A stretch of 64,000 nucleotides of DNA. Source: Archangium violaceum. GTDB lineage: Bacteria; Myxococcota; Myxococcia; Myxococcales; Myxococcaceae. The position numbers were made by a program, and so were the translations under genes. The notes under the pieces are model-generated. The model saw nothing but the letters and a program-made list of their open reading frames with translations. It ran no database searches and had not been told where the DNA came from. Each line of letters opens with the position of its first letter. Position 1 is the first letter of the stretch. The DNA lies in NCBI RefSeq assembly GCF_016859125.1, contig NZ_CP069338.1, positions 6,263,501 through 6,327,500 on the forward strand, read 5' to 3'. Shown here one piece after another: positions 1 to 8,633 of this stretch.

Positions 1-1075
1 GGCGCACCTGGGCCGGGTTGCGCTCCAGGATGGCCAGCAGCGCGTCCAGCGACGGGTAGCGGGCCTCCGGTGCGGTGTTGAGCGCGCGCAGCAGGGCGCG
101 GTTCACCCAGGGCGGCACCTTGGAGTAGGGCGGCGGGGGCTTGATGCGCCCGGCCAGCACGTTCTCCCGGCGCTCACTGGGAGAGCCGCCCTCGAAGGGA
201 CGCTCGCCGTAGAGGGCCTCCCACAGCGACACGGCGAAGGAGAACTGGTCCGTGCGCGCATCCGCGATGGCACCGCGGAACTGCTCGGGCGCCATGTAGG
301 CCGGAGTGCCCAGCACCGCGCCCCGCTGTGTCAGCTCCAGCTCCAGCAGGCTGTGGGGCTTGACCGGACCGGTGTCCGGGGAGGGCGCCCCGTCGTCGGA
401 GCCGAGCTCCGCGGGCGCGTTGTGCGGACGCGCCAGGCCGAAGTCCGTCACCCGGACGCGGCCGTCCTTGCCCACCAGGACGTTGGTGGGCTTGAAGTCG
501 CGGTGCACGAGCCCGGCGGCGTGCGCGGCGGCCAGGCCCCGGCCCGCGGCCAGGAAGGCCGTGAGGATCTCCCTCCAGGTGCGTGGCCGCTCCCGCTGCC
601 ACTGCAGCAGCGTCTGCCCCTCCACGAGCTCCATGGCCATGAAGACCTGGGTGCCGTGTTGGTACACGTCGTAGATGGCCACCACGTTGGGGTGGGACAG
701 CCGCGCCATGGCCTGCGCCTCGCGCAGCAGCCGGGCCCGCCCCGACGTCACCTCGGGACCCTCGTCGGAGTCACCGCGCGGCAGCAGCTTCAGCGCCACC
801 TTCCGGTCCAGCACCGAGTCATAGGCGGCGTACACCATGCCCATGCCGCCCTGGCCCAGGGGATCCAACACCACGTACCGGTCCAGCGGCGTTCCCCGGC
901 CGAGCGCGGGTGTCTCATCAGAGCGGGTCTTCGGCTGGGGTCCTGGCGCGTTACCCTCGGGCAGGGCAACCGTGCGGCGCTCGTCTGTCACGACCGTGTG
1001 CCGCTCCTCGGCCACGGCCGTGCGGCGCTCGTCGGTCACGACCGTCCGGCGCTCCTTGTCATCGAAAGACCCCAT
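1..1075 (-). CDS. Hanks-type Ser/Thr protein kinase, 3' part outside window
   Basis: Eukaryote-like serine/threonine kinase; about 358 residues are visible and the C-terminal part lies beyond base 1. The frame runs leftwards from an ATG at 1075. Visible kinase motifs, in order: glycine loop GQGGMGMVY, the VALKLL lysine strand, catalytic loop LVHRDFKPTN, DFGLAR, and the activation segment GTPAYMAPEQ. All catalytic residues are present, so an active kinase is expected. Before the kinase domain sits a charged N-terminus of about 60 residues with four imperfect 8-residue repeats (separate entry). The membrane anchor or sensor domain typical of the family would be in the missing C-terminus. It follows the acetyltransferase gene on the same strand after 125 bp. 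The family is certain; the substrate cannot be told. Confidence 0.93.
   Translation of the reverse strand, partial: MGSFDDKERRTVVTDERRTAVAEERHTVVTDERRTVALPEGNAPGPQPKTRSDETPALGRGTPLDRYVVLDPLGQGGMGMVYAAYDSVLDRKVALKLLPRGDSDEGPEVTSGRARLLREAQAMARLSHPNVVAIYDVYQHGTQVFMAMELVEGQTLLQWQRERPRTWREILTAFLAAGRGLAAAHAAGLVHRDFKPTNVLVGKDGRVRVTDFGLARPHNAPAELGSDDGAPSPDTGPVKPHSLLELELTQRGAVLGTPAYMAPEQFRGAIADARTDQFSFAVSLWEALYGERPFEGGSPSERRENVLAGRIKPPPPYSKVPPWVNRALLRALNTAPEARYPSLDALLAILERNPAQVR
959..1054 (-). repeat. Four tandem 8-residue repeats in the kinase N-terminus
   Basis: Directly visible: residues 8-39 of the kinase read ERRTVVTD, ERRTAVAE, ERHTVVTD, ERRTVALP. This is a 24-bp DNA unit repeated four times with a few substitutions. 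Each unit keeps the ER(R/H)T core with one or two threonines after basic residues, so the tail could be an autophosphorylation or docking segment (inference). Confidence 0.8.
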
Positions 1076-1200
1076 GCAGCCTCGCTGCCCCGCAGGATGT
1101 CATGCCCCCGGGGAAGCGAGAATGCTCGTCGCGCAGATTCTGGAATCAAACACGCGACGATGTTTCACGACAGGCCGCCAGGCGGGCGGCCGGGTTCGGC

Positions 1201-1674
1201 TCACGTGGCCCGAGCGAGCCGCCGCAGCGCGTCCCCGGTGACGCGGAAGACGGTCCAGTCGTTCATCGGCACCGCGCCGAACGATTTGTAGAACTCGATG
1301 GAGGGCGTGTTCCAGTCGAGCACGGACCACTCGAAGCGTCCGCAGCCGCGCTCGAGGGCGAGCTTCGCCAGGTGTGACAGCAGCTTCTTGCCGTGCCCGT
1401 GGCCCCGGTGCTCGGGCAGCACGAAGAGATCCTCCAGGTAGATGCCCGGCCTGGACAGGAAGGTGGAGTAGTTGTGGAAGAAGAGGGCGAAGCCCACCAC
1501 CTGTCCGCCGTCCTCGGCGAGGACGACCTCGGCGTAGGGCCGGGCGCCGAAGAGGTGCTGGTGCAGGTCCTCCTCCCGGAGGACGACCTCATGGGAGAGC
1601 TTCTCGTACTCGGCCAGGGCCCGGATGAGCCGGGCGATGGCGGGGATATCCGCGGGGGTGGCTGATCGAATCAT
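1201..1674 (-). CDS. GNAT-family N-acetyltransferase (diamine acetyltransferase-like)
   Basis: A 157-residue single-domain GNAT enzyme that would transfer acetyl from acetyl-CoA to an amine. The family fold is clear: N-terminal IRSATPADIPAIARLIR, the beta4/alpha3 acetyl-CoA loop LPEHRGHGHGKKLL, and the C-terminal stretch DWNTPSIEFYKSFGA, which is typical of spermidine/thialysine acetyltransferases (SSAT-like). The length fits that subgroup. I start at the ATG at 1674 because the GNAT domain begins immediately; the open frame upstream is low in family similarity. It is divergent from the WGR gene and followed by the kinase gene. The polyamine or amino-acid substrate is inferred only from subgroup resemblance. 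Confidence 0.85.
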   Translation of the reverse strand: MIRSATPADIPAIARLIRALAEYEKLSHEVVLREEDLHQHLFGARPYAEVVLAEDGGQVVGFALFFHNYSTFLSRPGIYLEDLFVLPEHRGHGHGKKLLSHLAKLALERGCGRFEWSVLDWNTPSIEFYKSFGAVPMNDWTVFRVTGDALRRLARAT

Positions 1675-1801
1675 GCGCGCGAGACTAGCGTCCGGGCCGG
1701 GAGCGTGGGGTGTCCCATCCACGCCCCGGGTGGGATCGCCACCGCCGCCCGTAGTAGCGTCCGCCGGACATCCGCACACCCGGTAGGGGAGGGGCCACGT
1801 C

Positions 1802-2674
1802 ATGCGCAGGTTCGAGTTCGTCGAGGGCACCAGCGCCAAGTTCTGGATGGCCGACGTCCAGGGCAACACCTTCATCGTGGTGTACGGGCGACTGGGCACC
1901 GACGGTCAGCGCAAGGAGAAGGCGTTCCCCGACGAGGCGGGCGCCCGGCGCGAGTATGAGCGCAAGGTGGCGGAGAAGCTGCGCGAGGGCTACCACGAGG
2001 TGTCCGCCGAGCCGTCCTCGGCCCCGGCCCCCAAGGGCGCGAAGGGCGCGGCCGCGGCGTCTCCGAAGCTCTCGTTGCCTCCCCGGGTGCGTGGCGGCAA
2101 GCCCTCCGCCGAGCAGGTGACGGCGGCCGTGGAGGCCCTCACCCGGCTCGACTCCCTCGTGGGAGGGCGGAGCTGGAAGGTGGCGCAGCGGGCGCGCGAG
2201 GCCCGGCGCGCGCTCCGGGCGCTGGGGGGAACGGAGCCCTCCAGCCACGCCGCCCTGGGCCCGGTGTTCACGTCATTGATGGCGAAGGTGGTGGCTCCCC
2301 GGGGCGAGCCGCGGCTTCCGCCGTGGGTGGCCATGGAACTGCTGGCCGAGCTGGACGCCTCGGCCTTCCTCCGGACGCTGGAGCAGTGGAAGCGTGCCCC
2401 CGCGGGTGCGCCGGCCCAGGCCGCCACCGGCCTGCTGGCCCGTCAGGCCGAGGCGCTGGGCGAGCCCGAACTGGCGCTGCGCATCGGCGCGTTGTTGGAG
2501 GCTCGGCCCCGGAGTGGCTCCGGTGAGGGGTGGGAGCGACGCTGGAGCGCGCTGCGTCCACACCTCGAGGGACACCTGGTGGCGGGAGGCAGCTCGCTGC
2601 CGGCGTGGCTGCGCTCCCTGGATGCCGGGGGAGACACGCGCCTCGCCGAGCGACTGTCCCGGCTGGGCGCGTGA
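1802..2674 (+). CDS. WGR-domain protein
   Basis: A 290-residue protein. Residues 1-75 form a WGR domain (RFEFVEGTSAKFW, then VYGRLGTDGQ, then KAFPDEAGARREYERKVAEK). In eukaryotic PARPs this domain reads DNA breaks; in bacteria it is found on its own or with other modules. After a Pro/Ala linker, about 190 residues form an alanine-rich helical region with no motif I recognise. There is no PARP catalytic domain. It ends 14 bp from the convergent lipoprotein gene. A DNA- or nucleotide-related function is inference from the WGR domain. Confidence 0.8.
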   Translation: MRRFEFVEGTSAKFWMADVQGNTFIVVYGRLGTDGQRKEKAFPDEAGARREYERKVAEKLREGYHEVSAEPSSAPAPKGAKGAAAASPKLSLPPRVRGGKPSAEQVTAAVEALTRLDSLVGGRSWKVAQRAREARRALRALGGTEPSSHAALGPVFTSLMAKVVAPRGEPRLPPWVAMELLAELDASAFLRTLEQWKRAPAGAPAQAATGLLARQAEALGEPELALRIGALLEARPRSGSGEGWERRWSALRPHLEGHLVAGGSSLPAWLRSLDAGGDTRLAERLSRLGA

Positions 2675-2688
2675 GGTAGCACGCTCCC

Positions 2689-3504
2689 TCAGTTCCCGCC
2701 CGCGCTCGAGCTGTGGGCGGGAGGCGACGGCTCCGCGATGCCCGTGGGCTGCTTGTCCATCTCCTCCACCGGGTAGCCGTTCGCGGCCTCGATGTAACGC
2801 GGCGGCTTCACCTTGCGGCGGTCCCTCGCGCTCAGGCCCTCGGGCGCTACCAGGGTGGGCTCGCCCCCCTGGGTGCCGGACTGGACGATGTGGCCATCAC
2901 AGAAGAGCCACTCGGTCCGGCCATCGGCGAACTTGCGCGCGTAGTACAGGTCCGTGTTGCCCACCTCGGGCTCCTTCGCGCACCACGTCTGGCGCGCCGT
3001 CTTCTCCCGCTGGGGCACCCCCTCCTCCCACTTGCGCTGGGCCTCCCTCAAGGCGGACAGCTGGGCGCCCTCCGTCATCCGCGCCCGCGACTGCTCCAGC
3101 AGCTCCGTCCCCTTCTGCGCCAGCTCCGAGAGTGTCTTGGACTTCGCGAAGTCGCACTTGCGCACCGCGCCGAGGTTGGTCTGGTACACGTCCAGCACCT
3201 TGCCCAGCGAGCCCTCCGCCTCCTTCAGTGTCTCCAGGGCCCGGCCATGGTCCACCGACTGAGGGTTCTTCACCTGCTCCGTGGAGGACAGGAAGTCCGT
3301 CAGCAGCTTGTTCACCGAACCCAGCTCCTTCTCCACGGTGCGGGGTTCCGCATTACAGATGTTGGCCCCGGCCTTCGCATAGTCGCGGTACTCCGCGCGC
3401 GACAGCCCCAGGTTGTACTTCACCGGCACCACCTTCGTGGCACACCCACCCAGCGCCAGACCCAGGCCTCCGATCATCCACAGCTTCCGGCTCTTGAAAT
3501 TCAT
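2689..3504 (-). CDS. Uncharacterised lipoprotein with helical core
   Basis: A 271-residue predicted lipoprotein. The N-terminus has a basic MNFKSRK head, a hydrophobic stretch and the lipobox LALGGC, so residue Cys21 should be lipidated. The middle (about residues 45-170) is rich in Glu, Lys, Leu and Ala and looks alpha-helical. There are four further cysteines (NAEP, KCDF, TWCAKE and FCDGH contexts). The C-terminus is proline and serine rich. I do not recognise the family. It is convergent with the WGR gene and divergent from the VWA operon across an AT-rich spacer. Confidence 0.75.
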   Translation of the reverse strand: MNFKSRKLWMIGGLGLALGGCATKVVPVKYNLGLSRAEYRDYAKAGANICNAEPRTVEKELGSVNKLLTDFLSSTEQVKNPQSVDHGRALETLKEAEGSLGKVLDVYQTNLGAVRKCDFAKSKTLSELAQKGTELLEQSRARMTEGAQLSALREAQRKWEEGVPQREKTARQTWCAKEPEVGNTDLYYARKFADGRTEWLFCDGHIVQSGTQGGEPTLVAPEGLSARDRRKVKPPRYIEAANGYPVEEMDKQPTGIAEPSPPAHSSSAGGN

Positions 3505-3722
3505 GGCGGCGGACTCTATCGAACCTATCTGTCCCGGTCGAATACGTGTGACCTCAAATTATTTAATGGGTGAACATGTATTCCTGGTTAAGCGGTTTTT
3601 GTTTGTGACGAGCCCGTCACGTGCATGCAAGAAGCAGGTGAGTTGAGTCGCGGACGGTTGAGGGGGAGGCGGCGCTGCGTCACACAGTCGTGGCGAAGGT
3701 GCCCGAGGGGAGGACCGTCCGG
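3505..3722. promoter_or_regulatory. AT-rich divergent promoter region with a small palindrome
   Basis: This 218-bp spacer between two divergent genes is clearly richer in A+T than its surroundings at about 3550-3610, as expected for a promoter region. It contains the inverted repeat GTGACG (3605-3610), AGCC, CGTCAC (3615-3620), a possible operator. A leftward pair TTAACC / CATTAA with a 17-base gap is a weak sigma70-like candidate for the lipoprotein gene. No start site can be fixed by eye. Confidence 0.35.
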
Positions 3723-5423
3723 ATGTGGAAGCTGCGGTGGGGAGTGCTCGCGGTGGTGATGTTGCTGGCCGCCTGCAAGGAATCCAACCCGGGGACATCC
3801 AGTGCACCGGGTGCCACGCGCAAGCCCCAGGTGGCGGGCGGTGGACGGCCGGTGGTGCTGACGGTGGCCTACGGCAGCGAGAAGAAGAGCTGGTTCGAGG
3901 AGCAGGCGCGGGCCTTCGAGCGGAGCGGGGCGAAGACGAAGTCGGGGCGGTCCATCCGGGTGGAGGGCCGGGCGATGGGCTCGGGCGAGGCGGTGCAGGA
4001 CATCGTCTCCGGCAAGCTCCGGGCGCACGTCTACAGCCCGGCCTCCAGCGCGTACCTGCCGCTGCTCAACAGCGCGTGGATGACGTCCAAGGGGAAGACG
4101 ACGCCGGTGGTGGGCGAGGGTGAGCCGCTGCTGCTCTCGCCCATCGTCATCGCCATGTGGAAGCCCATGGCGGAGGCGCTGGGCTGGCCGGGCAAGCCCA
4201 TTGGCTGGGCGGACCTGATGAAGGTGGCGGCGGACAAGCGGGGCTGGGGCGCGTACGGGCACCCCGAGTGGGGCCGCTTCAAGCTGGGCCACACCCACCC
4301 GGACTCCTCCAACTCGGGCCTGCTGTCGGTGCTGGCCGAGGCCTACGCGGGCTCGGGCAAGACGCGCGGGCTGACGGTGGCGGACGTGGAGCACAAGAAG
4401 ACGAAGGCGCTGCTGGCGGAGATCGAGGGCACGGTGGTGCACTACGGCAAGTCCACCGGCTTCTTCTCGGACAAGATGCTGCAGCGCGGCCCGGGCTACC
4501 TGTCGGCGGCGGTGCTGTACGAGAACCTGGTCATCGAGTCCTACGGCAAGCAGACGGACGCGCCGTTCCCGCTGGTGTCCATCTACCCGGTGGAGGGCAC
4601 CTTCTGGTCGGATCATCCGTACGCGGTGCTGGACGCGGACTGGGTGGGCGCCGAGGAGCGCGAGGCGGCGCAGGCCTTCATGGCCTTCCTCAAGGCGCGG
4701 CCGGCGCAGGAGCGCGCGCTGGCGCTGGGCTTCCGTCCGGCGGACCCCGCGGTGGCCATCGCGGCGCCGGTGGACGCGGCGCACGGCGCGGATCCCAAGC
4801 AGCCGCAGACGCTGCTGGAGGTGCCCGGCGCGGACGTGCTGGAGAAGCTGCTGGCCGTGTGGCGCGAGACGAAGAAGCCCACGGACATCACCTTCGTCTT
4901 CGACAAGTCCGGCAGCATGTCGGGCCGCCCGCTGGCCGAGGCCAAGGTGGGGGCGAAGCGCTTCCTGGAGTCGCTGTCGGACCGGGACGAGGTGACGCTC
5001 GTCCTCTTCGACAACAACGTGTACCCGCCCCTGGGCCCCATGACGCTCGGCAAGGGCCGCGCGGAGCTGCTCGGCCGCGTCGACAACATCATCGCCGAGG
5101 GGGGCACGGCCCTCTATTCGGCCACCCAGACCGCCTACAAGCTCGCCCGGGAGCGGGCGCAGAAGGAGCCGGGGAAGATCCACGCCGTGGTGGTGATGAC
5201 GGACGGCAAGGACGAGCACAGCACCATCACGCTGGGGGACCTGGAGCAGGGCCTGAACGCCTCGAGCGAGGAGAACCCGGTGCGCATCTTCACCATCGCC
5301 TACGGCAATGGCGCCGAGGGCAAGGTGCTCGAGCGCATCGCCGAGGCGGCGAAGGGCTCCAGCGCGAAGGGCGGCGTGGAGGACATCGTCCAGGTGTACC
5401 GGGACATGGCGTCCTTCTTCTGA
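3723..5423 (+). CDS. Lipoprotein with substrate-binding domain fused to VWA domain
   Basis: A 566-residue lipoprotein. The ATG at 3723 is chosen over one at 3690 because a GAGGGGAGG ribosome site lies just upstream and the protein then begins with a clean signal peptide ending in lipobox MLLAAC. Residues about 35-365 form a periplasmic substrate-binding domain (SBP_bac_11 type): YGSEKKSWFEEQ, WGRFKLGHTHPDSSNSGLL, TFWSDHPYAVLDADW. Residues about 385-566 are a VWA domain with a complete metal site (DKSGSMS, then MTDGKDEHS). Its binding domain is paralogous to the protein at 6260. First gene of a three-gene operon. Ligand and partner are unknown; similar VWA/SBP proteins occur near TelA-like genes, but no telA is seen here. 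Confidence 0.85.
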   Translation: MWKLRWGVLAVVMLLAACKESNPGTSSAPGATRKPQVAGGGRPVVLTVAYGSEKKSWFEEQARAFERSGAKTKSGRSIRVEGRAMGSGEAVQDIVSGKLRAHVYSPASSAYLPLLNSAWMTSKGKTTPVVGEGEPLLLSPIVIAMWKPMAEALGWPGKPIGWADLMKVAADKRGWGAYGHPEWGRFKLGHTHPDSSNSGLLSVLAEAYAGSGKTRGLTVADVEHKKTKALLAEIEGTVVHYGKSTGFFSDKMLQRGPGYLSAAVLYENLVIESYGKQTDAPFPLVSIYPVEGTFWSDHPYAVLDADWVGAEEREAAQAFMAFLKARPAQERALALGFRPADPAVAIAAPVDAAHGADPKQPQTLLEVPGADVLEKLLAVWRETKKPTDITFVFDKSGSMSGRPLAEAKVGAKRFLESLSDRDEVTLVLFDNNVYPPLGPMTLGKGRAELLGRVDNIIAEGGTALYSATQTAYKLARERAQKEPGKIHAVVVMTDGKDEHSTITLGDLEQGLNASSEENPVRIFTIAYGNGAEGKVLERIAEAAKGSSAKGGVEDIVQVYRDMASFF

Positions 5424-5456
5424 GGCGCGGGATGACGGGACAGGGGAGGAGCGGAC

Positions 5457-6263
5457 ATGGCCGAGCGGGGTGAGTCGACGTTGGTGGGCTACCTTCCGAA
5501 GGTGCTGGCGCGCTCGGCGGGGAGCACGCTCAACCTGGTGGTGGCGGGCACGTCGGCGCTGCTCGCGGCGGCCCTGCGCTCCTGGGCCGTGGCCGCGCTG
5601 GGCGCGGTGGCCTACGTCGCGCTGGTGGCCTGGGACGTGGTGTCGCCCGGCTTCTGGAAGGAGACCCTCTCCGGCCGCTCCGAGGAGGAGCGCAAGCTGC
5701 CCGCCCCGGGCCGGCTGGAGGATCAGCGGGTGCGCGACTCGGTGCGGGCCATCCATCAGGCGCGCGAGGAGCTGTCGCGCACGCTGGCGGACGCACCGCG
5801 CGGAGTGCTGTCGCACCTGGAGCTGGCCCTGTCGTCGCTGAGCGAGCTGGAGGGGCGCGCGGTTCGGCTGGTGCGGCGAGGCGAGGAGCTCTCCCGCTAC
5901 CTGCGCACGGTGGACATGGGCGCGGTGCGCGAGCAGCTGCGCCTGTTGGAAGAGCAGACCCGGGCGGCGCGGGACGCGGAGGCCCGGGAGCAGTACCAGA
6001 GCGCGCACAGGGCTCGCGAGGAGCACCTGGCGGCGCTGCTGGACATCCACGCGGCGCACGAGCGGGTGTTGGCCAACCTCTCGCGCATCGCGGCCACCTT
6101 CCAGGGACTCCCCGCCAAGGTGATGCGCCTGCGCGCTCTGGACGCACAGGCCACGGACAGCATGTACGGGGACCTCAACCAGGAGCTCGGCCGCATGAAT
6201 GGTGAGATCCAGGCCTTCGAGGACACCCTGCAATCGCTCAAGGAGGTTCGAGTCTCATCATGA
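5457..6263 (+). CDS. Membrane protein with long coiled-coil tail
   Basis: A 268-residue protein of unknown family. Residues about 20-65 contain two adjacent hydrophobic segments (LNLVVAGTSALLAAAL and AVAALGAVAYVALVAW). The remaining 200 residues are highly charged and helical, with leucine-rich heptads suggesting a long coiled coil. No catalytic motif is visible. It starts 33 bp after the VWA lipoprotein, and its TGA overlaps the ATG of the next gene by the ATGA arrangement, so the three genes are almost certainly co-translated. It probably anchors or scaffolds the two binding lipoprotein-like proteins at the inner membrane (inference). Confidence 0.7.
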   Translation: MAERGESTLVGYLPKVLARSAGSTLNLVVAGTSALLAAALRSWAVAALGAVAYVALVAWDVVSPGFWKETLSGRSEEERKLPAPGRLEDQRVRDSVRAIHQAREELSRTLADAPRGVLSHLELALSSLSELEGRAVRLVRRGEELSRYLRTVDMGAVREQLRLLEEQTRAARDAEAREQYQSAHRAREEHLAALLDIHAAHERVLANLSRIAATFQGLPAKVMRLRALDAQATDSMYGDLNQELGRMNGEIQAFEDTLQSLKEVRVSS

Positions 6264-7456
6264 AGCCCAAGGTCTTCATCATCCTGGGGTTCCTCGTCGC
6301 GGTCGGCGCGGTGCTCTTCATCACGTCCTCGAACGGGGACAAGGCGCGGCAGCAGGGCGGGACGGAGACCGCTCCCTCACAGACCCGGACCTCCGGGCCG
6401 GTGACGGAGATCTCCTTCCTCTACAGCACGGAGAAGAAGGAGTGGGTGGAGGCCGCGGTGGCGGGCTTCCAGCAGGAGAACCCGTCCATCCGCGTGAAGC
6501 TGGTGGGCAAGGGCTCGCTGGAGTCGGCCCAGGCCATGTTGGATGGCAAGGAGAAGCCCACGGTGTGGAGCCCGGCCGACAGCGCCGTGCTGCGCATGCT
6601 GGAGTCGGACTGGTCGACGGACCCGCAGCGTGGGCAGCTCTTCGCCACCAGCGGTGACGACGCGCCGCAGCCGCTGGTGATCACGCCGCTGGTGTTCGTG
6701 GTGTGGGAGGACCGGGCGGAGGTGCTGCAGAAGATCTCCGGCGGCGTGGTGTCGTGGAAGGCCATCCACAAGGCGGTGGCGAGCGATCAGGGCTGGCCGG
6801 CCATTGGAGGAAGGTCGGAGTGGGGCTTCGTGAAGCTGGGCCATACGGACCCCACGCGCTCCAACTCGGGCCTGCAGGCGATGCTGCTGGCCACGCTGGA
6901 GTTCTACGGCAAGCGCTCGGGCCTGACGGTGGGAGACCTGCTCAAGCCCGAGTACCAGACGTGGGTGAAGGAGCTGGAGAAGGGCGTCACCCGCTTCGAG
7001 ACCTCCACGGGCACCTTCATGACGGACATGGTGCGCTTCGGCCCGTCGAAGTACGACGTGGCGGTCGTCTACGAGAACCTGGCGATTTCCCAGCTCGCCA
7101 ACGCACAGGGCCGATGGGGCAATCTGAAGGTGTACTACCCGGCGCTCACCCTGTGGAGCGACCACCCGGCGGCGCTGGTGCAGGCCGACTGGGTGACGCC
7201 GGAGCAGAAGGACGCGGCGCGCAAATTCCTCACGTATCTACGCAGCCGCCCGGTGCAGGAGCGCGCGCTGGCGTTCGGCTTCCGGCCGGCGGATCCCTCG
7301 GTGCCGCTCAAGACGCAGGACGCGGCCAACCCCTTCACGCGGCTCGCGCCACAGGGCATCCAGGTGGACGTGCCGCCCGTGGCCGAGGTGCCCGAGGGGC
7401 CGGTGGTCCGCAATCTGCTGACGATGTGGTCACGCGTGGTGGGCACCGCGCGCTGA
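6260..7456 (+). CDS. Membrane-anchored substrate-binding protein (SBP_bac_11 type)
   Basis: A 398-residue protein with one N-terminal hydrophobic anchor (VFIILGFLVAVGAVLFI) followed by a periplasmic binding domain. It is a clear paralogue of the first domain of the protein at 3723. Matching pairs are YSTEKKEW/YGSEKKSW, KLGHTDPTRSNSGL/KLGHTHPDSSNSGL, LWSDHPAALVQADWV/FWSDHPYAVLDADWV, and QERALAFGFRPADP/QERALALGFRPADP. It lacks the VWA domain. There is no lipobox cysteine, unlike its paralogue. No ABC permease or ATPase lies nearby, so classical uptake is unlikely; a sensory or quality-control role is possible (inference). Its last 27 bp overlap the convergent DUF2809 gene. Confidence 0.82.
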   Translation: MKPKVFIILGFLVAVGAVLFITSSNGDKARQQGGTETAPSQTRTSGPVTEISFLYSTEKKEWVEAAVAGFQQENPSIRVKLVGKGSLESAQAMLDGKEKPTVWSPADSAVLRMLESDWSTDPQRGQLFATSGDDAPQPLVITPLVFVVWEDRAEVLQKISGGVVSWKAIHKAVASDQGWPAIGGRSEWGFVKLGHTDPTRSNSGLQAMLLATLEFYGKRSGLTVGDLLKPEYQTWVKELEKGVTRFETSTGTFMTDMVRFGPSKYDVAVVYENLAISQLANAQGRWGNLKVYYPALTLWSDHPAALVQADWVTPEQKDAARKFLTYLRSRPVQERALAFGFRPADPSVPLKTQDAANPFTRLAPQGIQVDVPPVAEVPEGPVVRNLLTMWSRVVGTAR

Positions 7457-7897
7457 GGCACGCGACAACCCGGCGTCGAGCGCCACCCCGAGCGCCACGC
7501 CCACCGCGTAGCAGAAGAGATCCGACACGAGGAATCCACGGCCCAGCACCAGGGCGACGAGGGGGTGGGCCCGGAGTGCATCGAGCCAGGGAGGGTGGAA
7601 GAGCTGGCTGAGCTCGATGAGCACGGAGAAGCCCAGGGCGCCCGCCGCGGCGCGCCGCACGGAGAGCCGGGGCCAGAGCAGGAGGATTCCCAGGTAGACG
7701 AGGGTGGCCCAGAGCGTGTCGCCCGCGTAGTCGGTGATGAAGTGTGGCAGCACGTGTCGGGCCACCGCGGAACGCGAGCCCAATCCCAGCGCGAGGGTGA
7801 GGAGCACGCACGGCACCAGGAGCGCGCGGGGGCGGGACGGGGCGCTGTGCGGAGACTGGCTCTGCATGCGCCGCAGTGAAGCCGCCGCGGCGGCCAT
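7430..7897 (-). CDS. DUF2809-type small membrane protein
   Basis: A 155-residue membrane protein with about four hydrophobic segments. The conserved pattern of DUF2809/VanZ-like proteins is visible: DYAGDTLWATLVYLG near the middle, then IELSQLFHPPWLDALR and GFLVSDLFCYAVG near the end. The biochemical role of the family is not known to me. The start is uncertain: ATG at 7897 or at 7867 gives nearly the same protein, and neither has a convincing ribosome site. The 3' end overlaps the end of the preceding + strand gene by 27 bp. Confidence 0.75.
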   Translation of the reverse strand: MAAAAASLRRMQSQSPHSAPSRPRALLVPCVLLTLALGLGSRSAVARHVLPHFITDYAGDTLWATLVYLGILLLWPRLSVRRAAAGALGFSVLIELSQLFHPPWLDALRAHPLVALVLGRGFLVSDLFCYAVGVALGVALDAGLSRASARGAHHA

Positions 7898-8197
7898 CAC
7901 GCAACCCGTGATGCGTGTGCCCTGCTCTCTCCGTCGTGGACGGAGACAGTGCGGGTGAAGTTGGAGACGGCCTCCTGCCAGCCTGGCTTCCAGTAGCGGA
8001 GCTACTCCACGACCCTCCAGGCCCCTGGTGGGCTTGCATGGCGGGGGCTTGGACGCTACCACCGGATACAATGGTCACGAAGGGTCGGGAGGCTCAGCGC
8101 GCGGGGGCCGCGGGGCCGGGGTATTCCGCATCCGAGGTGTTCGCGACGGTCTCTTCCCGATCCGCCAGGGCGCGACGCACGGAGCAGTGAGGAACGC

Positions 8198-8602
8198 ATG
8201 AGTATGAAGTGGATGGGACTGGTGCTGTCGGTCGCGGTGACGGGCTCGGCTGTCGGGGCCGAGCCGCCGAAGGCCACACCGGCGATGATCGAGAAGGGCA
8301 AGACCGCGTACACCACCTACTGCCTGTCCTGTCACGGAGAGAAGGGTGAGGGCAACGGTCCGGCGGGCATGTATCTGATGCCCAAGCCGCGCAACTTCCT
8401 GACCGAGCCCTTCAAGAAGGGCAACAAGCCGGAGGACATCTTCCAGACGCTCACCACCGGCATTCCGGGGAGCACGATGATGCCCTTCTTGAACATGCCC
8501 GAGGAGGACCGCTGGGCGGTCAGCCACTACGTCATCGAGCTCCAGAAGCAGGGCAAGCCGGCGGACGCGAAGGGCAAGAAGAAGGCAGCGCCGAAGAAGT
8601 AG
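8198..8602 (+). CDS. Periplasmic monohaem cytochrome c
   Basis: A 134-residue secreted class I c-type cytochrome. Residues 1-21 are a signal peptide ending in AVGA. The haem site CLSCH is at residues 42-46, and Met94 or Met95 (STMMPF) is the likely sixth ligand. The tail is lysine and alanine rich. It would carry single electrons in the periplasm. Start chosen at ATG 8198, preceded by GAGGA at suitable spacing. It stands alone between a divergent DUF2809 gene and a convergent aldo/keto reductase, so its redox partner is not apparent. Confidence 0.92.
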   Translation: MSMKWMGLVLSVAVTGSAVGAEPPKATPAMIEKGKTAYTTYCLSCHGEKGEGNGPAGMYLMPKPRNFLTEPFKKGNKPEDIFQTLTTGIPGSTMMPFLNMPEEDRWAVSHYVIELQKQGKPADAKGKKKAAPKK

Positions 8603-8633
8603 ACGCAGTCCCGGAGGCGGGCTCATCGCCGCG

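Noticed and set aside
3588-6233. A leftward open frame of about 880 codons opposite the VWA operon
   Set aside because: The sense strand shows signal peptide, metal site and paralogy; the antisense protein has low-complexity Arg/His/Gln composition.
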